A stretch of 64,000 bases of DNA from Sipunculus nudus (taxonomy: Eukaryota > Annelida > Sipuncula > Golfingiida > Sipunculidae), in the NCBI GenBank assembly GCA_026874595.1, contig CM049319.1:19447101-19511100 (forward strand), given 5' to 3'. This document shows positions 62,511 to 64,000 of this stretch, piece after piece. The position numbers and the translations under genes were made by a program. Positions within the stretch are counted from its first letter, which is position 1, and the number at the start of each line of letters is the position of its first letter. The notes under the pieces were generated by a model. The model was not told the origin of the DNA and searched no databases. It worked only from the letters and a program-made list of their open reading frames with translations.

Positions 62511-63892
62511 ATTATTGTATCCGCCAAAACGAAGTTTTGCGGATAATATGTTTTTGACCGGGTTCTGCCACCACCGTATTCGTTTCCGGAAAATTCCTCT
62601 GAGACTACTGGACTGATTTTTCCGAAACTTACACCAATTATCGGGTCACATGTGAACTGGTGCCTAACAAATTGGCGTTGACCTCTGACCTTTTCTCTCT
62701 GCCCAGCGTCCATTTGTGTGTCTGTTTCCACACATTAACCCACATATCTTGGGAACCGTTTGACCGATCAGGAAAAGAATTTTGTACAAATGTAGCTCTT
62801 GGATAGCTTTATAACATACACAAAAAATGGTGGCGCCACCTGCAACCATGTTTGCACAGTGTCCATCTGTTCATCTGCCTTGGGTTAAAATCACTCATAT
62901 CTCTGCAGTGGTTTGACATATCTGCCTAACATTTTGCAGGTTTATCTCGAGAACATTTTGACCAACTGGGCCAAAATTTGTTATGTGTATAGATCTAACA
63001 TAGCTCTTTATCATACGCAAAACTGGTGGCACCACCTGCAATCATTTTTGCACAGCATCCGTCTGTTTGTCTGCCATGGGATAAAATCACTCATATCTCG
63101 GCAGTGGTTTGACATATCTGCCTAAAATTTTGCCGGTTTATACATCCTTGACAGCTTTCTTGTTTTATGACAGGTGGCACCACCTACATTCTAGTTTATG
63201 CTGCAGACATCCAAGCTCATATCTCGAGAACAGTTTGACCAATTGGGCCAAAATTTGTTATGTATATAGACTTCACATAGCTCTTTATCATACACAAAAC
63301 TGGAGGGACCACCTGCAACCATTTTTGCACAGCGTCCATCTGTTTGTCTGCCATGGGCTAAAATCACTCATATATCAGTAGTGGTTCGACTTGTTTGCCT
63401 AAAATAATGCGTGTTTATACATCTTGGATAGCTTTCCCGATTTTTTTTTGGCAGGTAGCGCCACCTACATTTATGTTAACACTGCAGACATTCAGGCTCA
63501 TATCTCAGGACTGGTTGGACATATCCCCCTGAAATTTTGTGTGTGTATAGATCTCACATAGTTCTTAATCATACACAAAATTGGTGGTGCCACCTGCCAC
63601 CATTTTTGCACAAGTCCTTCTGTTTGTCTGCTGTGGGATAAAATCACTCATATACATGTAGTGGTTTGACTTATCTGCCTAAAATTTTGCATATGTATAC
63701 AACTTGGACAGCTTTCTGGATTTTGTGGTAGGTGGCACAACCTACATACACATTTTGGCTGTAGACATCCATGCTAATATGCAACACACCTCACTCTATT
63801 TCCCCTTGCCACTCAATCCATGCCTCACTTTACCCGTTCCACTCTGATTTTGGCGGATACATCTAGTCACTTGTCGACTACCTGTATTCTAG
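62511..63892 (+). mobile_element. Hairpin-ended element, family B (VPS18 intron 17)
   Basis: 5' end: ATTATTGTATC, then the hairpin TATCCGCCAAAAC, loop GAA, GTTTTGCGGATA (62518-62545). 3' end: TTTTGGCGGATAC (63848-63860), an exact 13-bp inverse of GTATCCGCCAAAA. It is followed by a TAGTC...GACTA hairpin (63864-63880) and CTAG (63889-63892) before TT. GGTGGCGCCACC variants recur at 62832, 63028, 63176, 63305, 63457, 63586 and 63733, alternately about 129 and 150 bp apart. The stretch 61827-62510 before it is plain AT-rich intron. Confidence 0.75.
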
Positions 63893-64000
63893 TTTGAGAT
63901 ATACATTGAATAAAAATTATATTTTATCATTAAAACAAATTTTCTAAACAAAATGTAATGAAGCACACTATCACTTGTTTTCTTTTTGTTTTTATTTTGC

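Overview
The window is animal nuclear DNA. It is AT-rich, has introns with GT...AG borders, promoter patches relatively rich in CG, and a very heavy load of interspersed repeats. The repeat types (internally tandem, hairpin-ended elements like the 'pearl'/HINE elements of bivalves, an ISL2EU-type transposon, Pogo-type transposase) and the protein sequences suggest a marine invertebrate, most likely a mollusc; that assignment is an inference. No bacterial genes, CRISPR arrays, rRNA or convincing tRNA genes were seen.

Layout, left to right. (1) About 1-5950: part of an ISL2EU/IS4EU-like DNA transposon with two convergent genes, a YqaJ nuclease with a C-terminal PHD finger (+) and a two-exon THAP plus DDE transposase (-) whose THAP exon carries a 1-nt frameshift. 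(2) 6873-11617: a renalase-like FAD amine oxidoreductase (+) of two main coding exons, with a probable third terminal exon beyond an intron that itself contains a CG-rich promoter-like patch. (3) 11.6-16 kb: intergenic repeats, including a 31-nt poly-G run. (4) 16056-18154 (-): an archaemetzincin (AMZ) metalloprotease of two coding exons. (5) 18.2-24.5 kb: intergenic, with a promoter-like patch, an inverted hairpin-ended element and a MITE with a perfect 10-bp target duplication. (6) 24516 to past the right edge: VPS18 (+), the RING-domain subunit of the HOPS/CORVET tethering complexes. Seventeen exons (572 codons) can be placed; the C-terminal exons lie outside. Its introns hold nearly all the large repeats and a complete three-exon Pogo/Tigger transposase gene.

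Two VPS18 introns use non-standard splice signals: one looks like a U12 (minor spliceosome) intron and one is GC-AG.

The most striking pattern is in the repeats. At least five element families with unrelated interiors share one end architecture: a short inverted repeat just inside both ends, in most families folded into a 5' hairpin with a 3-nt loop; a second small palindrome close to the 3' end; and a 3' end reading CTAG or CTTG followed by T. Several carry arrays of about 330 bp in which each unit has the palindrome GGTGGCGCCACC. One element sits inside another, and one starts exactly where another ends. I read these as non-autonomous Helentron-associated elements (HINEs). The host genes (VPS18, AMZ, renalase-like) show no sign of functional linkage.
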